In this document: positions 18,479-20,198 of the stretch, in pieces
Layout of the letters: each line of letters starts with the position of its first letter
How positions within the stretch are numbered: position 1 is the first letter of the stretch
Source: Mycoemilia scoparia
Lineage: Eukaryota; Kickxellomycota; Kickxellomycetes; Kickxellales; Kickxellaceae
Assembly: GCA_027575805.1 (NCBI GenBank)
Contig: JANBPU010000279.1
Span: forward strand, 1-20,198
DNA: 20,198 nt
Reading direction: 5' to 3'
The notes under the pieces: generated by a model
What the model was told of the DNA's origin: nothing
What the model saw: the letters and a program-made list of their open reading frames with translations, nothing else
The model's database searches: none
Translations under genes and position numbers: made by a program

Positions 18479-19147
18479 TTAGTTACATCCGGTTAACTGA
18501 GTTACTTGGATTTTCTTGCTGACAGATTCATCATTATAGGCTATTGCCAAAATGCCATTAGTATACCCGACGCCCATGGCATATTTGTCTTGTTTCAAAA
18601 AATCAACATTTCCCTTAGTCTGAATAACCCAGTCATCAACACATTCCCGGCCAGTTTCGGAATTTGATCTGTATACCAAATAAAATTGATGCTGTATAGG
18701 AATGTCAGACAATTTTTTGCCATTTGGCATGGTATCGCCGGCCTTGAATATGGGGGGAGCTTTGGCACCAGGCTGGCGGGATTGATAAGCGTTGTCAGTT
18801 AAGCTTTGGGCATAAGGGGTTAGTTCTTCGTGGATAAAGAGAGGTGGGAGATTGCGAGCCTTGCGTTGAGAGTTGATTGAACACATTACACTTTTTCTGA
18901 AATCATCAAGAGCAGTACCAGGAATTGTACCGGGAGTTGTGCCAGGAGTTGTGCCAGGAGTCGTACCGGGAGTCGTGCCGGGAGTTGTACCAGGGTTTGT
19001 TCCAGGGCACTTTTTGGGATTTTTAGAAGATGAGGCCAAGTTTTGGTTGCTGCCAGTAAGAGCACCATTGGTTGTACTGGATACAACAAAAAGAAGGACA
19101 AATGCAATGAGGACGGTTAAAGAACTAAAGCTTTTTTTGGAAACCAT
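18479..19147 (-). CDS. Secreted CAP/SCP-like protein with Pro-Gly-Thr linker
   Basis: A 222-residue secreted protein. The frame is open upstream, but the first ATG is at 19147 (MVSKKSFSSLTVLIAFVLLF...), which starts a clear signal peptide ending near NGA or ALT. A linker of seven or eight PGTx units follows (18914-19006, 12-base DNA repeats). The C-terminal part (DDFRKSVMCSINSQRKARNL, PPLFIHEELTPYAQSLTDNA) resembles the start of the CAP/SCP fold (pathogenesis-related-1 like), where a Cys-x-x-N-x-x-R helix is followed by a Pro-Leu and an Ala-Gln helix. The end (DDWVIQTKGNVDFLKQDKYA, MGVGYTNGILAIAY) fits the last CAP strands. The family's usual tetrad histidines are not evident, so metal or sterol roles cannot be assumed. 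Four Cys remain in the mature part. Confidence 0.65.
   Translation of the reverse strand: MVSKKSFSSLTVLIAFVLLFVVSSTTNGALTGSNQNLASSSKNPKKCPGTNPGTTPGTTPGTTPGTTPGTTPGTIPGTALDDFRKSVMCSINSQRKARNLPPLFIHEELTPYAQSLTDNAYQSRQPGAKAPPIFKAGDTMPNGKKLSDIPIQHQFYLVYRSNSETGRECVDDWVIQTKGNVDFLKQDKYAMGVGYTNGILAIAYNDESVSKKIQVTQLTGCN
18914..19006 (-). repeat. 12-base coding repeat (Pro-Gly-Thr-Thr units)
   Basis: About eight tandem units encode PGTN, PGTT (five), PGTI and PGT inside the CAP-like gene. Units differ mainly at third bases, so the protein repeat is kept while the DNA drifts. On the other strand the same repeat produces a spurious VPGV-type ORF. Confidence 0.9.
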
Positions 19148-20009
19148 GATAATAAACGGTGGTCGTGAAGAGTTTGTGATAGACGGATAGATAGAGTGAA
19201 GAGACAATGATAAGGTTTTCAAGTTTAACGTGTTTATCGAACAAGATTAGCGAGGCCTAAAGATATATCAAAGGTATATAGCGGTTTTGTGCTGGATTGT
19301 TAGTTAAATCACTGACAAAAAGTGTAGGGTAATATGGCGAAGAGAGTAGTAATGGTGGTCGTGATGGCGGTTGTTGGAGTAAGGGATTGAAAAAAGATGC
19401 ATCTGACAAAATACATTGGAAAGGCCTCGGTTTATATACCTAATTTAATGTCAGTAACAGCAATTGAATTTTACAAGTGCCTCCGCAAATTCCTTTCAAG
19501 CACAAAATATATTTCAAATGATAACCCAAAAAAGGCTACACGAATTAATTCATTTCGACACAATTGACAGCTGGTTTGCCTTTTCTCTTTATTATCGGGT
19601 ATTTTTTAAAGTTTATAAACATGTGTTTTACCTTTGTGTCTGCTGCATCATATCTCTTTGTCAATATGTTGGACCAGATTTCCTGCTTGTCTTGTTTAAA
19701 CAGAAAAGGATGGAATAATGAGAGGTAATTTAAACTTTGCAGCATACATACATACACCCTCTCCACGTGGCCTATATTTTTATCCATGTTTGTGGCTGAG
19801 TGTGTCATGATATTGGTAAAAATGAGCTGAAAGAAAGGCATTTTGAATGACAAAATTAGCCCTTTGGCATCTTGCAACAAAGATGGATGTACAAGTCAGC
19901 AAAACCATGTTTTGTTGAACTTTTTTAATTGTTGGTCACACACATACATACACATACGCCTTTAAAGTATCATGCTCTTTTTAATATTGCTTGGAAACTA
20001 TTGTTCTAT
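19148..20009. other. Gene-free region upstream of the CAP-like gene
   Basis: Contains the CAP-like gene's leader and a likely TATA word, TATATAAA on the minus strand at 19431-19438. A short (CATA)n run lies near 19742-19756. The overlapping ORFs at 19464-19718 (+) and 19545-19880 (-) are mutual shadows without known motifs. Confidence 0.5.
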
Positions 20010-20198
20010 GGTCAGTCAAGTTCACAAGGTTTTAGGCAAAACGATGAGCCCAAAGGAATTGCATAGAAAACACCTGATGACTGGGCCAAAGTCTGAGGTT
20101 CCAGTTCTGCCTACCTTATATTTGATCACTTGTGAAATTTTCCCATTTATTAACAAATGACAACCATCCGTTTAGCTGTGGCTGCTCCTATACTCATT
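20010..20198 (+). repeat. Dispersed repeat copy B, cut by the window edge
   Basis: Inverted relative to copy A. 20105-20198 matches 256-349 (94 bases, four mismatches). Further in, similarity is weaker, but the residues DDWAK, then SAYLIFDHL and TGA, are shared with copy A in the corresponding frame; this copy has its own stops and frame changes. The MITE terminus expected beyond the edge is outside the window. Confidence 0.65.

Noticed and set aside
18873..19190. Elastin-like VPGV repeat protein on the plus strand
   Set aside because: It is the antisense reading of the Pro-Gly-Thr repeat in the CAP-like gene.

Overview
This window looks like nuclear DNA from a fungus. It is AT-rich, with short GT-AG introns (about 80-175 bases) that carry TACTAA/CTAAT branch sites, a vacuolar ATPase subunit, a secreted GH37 trehalase, an ING-type PHD-finger protein and divergent F-box/LRR proteins. 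An early-diverging lineage such as Mucoromycota is my best guess, from gene style only; nothing in the sequence proves it.

Layout. 217-475 is a repeat whose close relative lies inverted at the right edge (about 20010-20198). 476-2330 (-) is an F-box/LRR pseudogene with five in-frame stops but an intact reading register and a still recognisable intron; a short inverted-repeat element (MITE) sits just upstream. 2987-4870 (-) is the three-exon V-ATPase subunit B gene. 4871-7128 is gene-free and holds one MITE. 7129-9108 (+) is an intact trehalase. 9921-11765 (+) is an intact F-box/LRR-like gene. 12147-13450 (+) is a five-exon ING-family gene. 13451-14886 is repeat territory: a third, diverged copy of the left-edge coding remnant and a 241-base tandem duplication. 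14887-15270 (+) encodes a small secreted protein, 15598-15669 (-) is tRNA-Pro(UGG), 16594-16967 (-) is a two-exon gene for a 93-residue protein of unknown function, and 18479-19147 (-) encodes a secreted CAP-like protein with a Pro-Gly-Thr repeat linker. MITEs lie at 15937-16119, 17528-17649 and 17771-17875.

The genes do not form a pathway; they are separate eukaryotic units. The most distinctive signal is the repeat layer: a MITE family with shared 25-base terminal inverted repeats, plus longer copies that share one terminus with the MITEs and carry the remnant of a protein-coding sequence. These may be relics of the parent transposon. I see no CRISPR, prophage or gene-cluster-like defence system.
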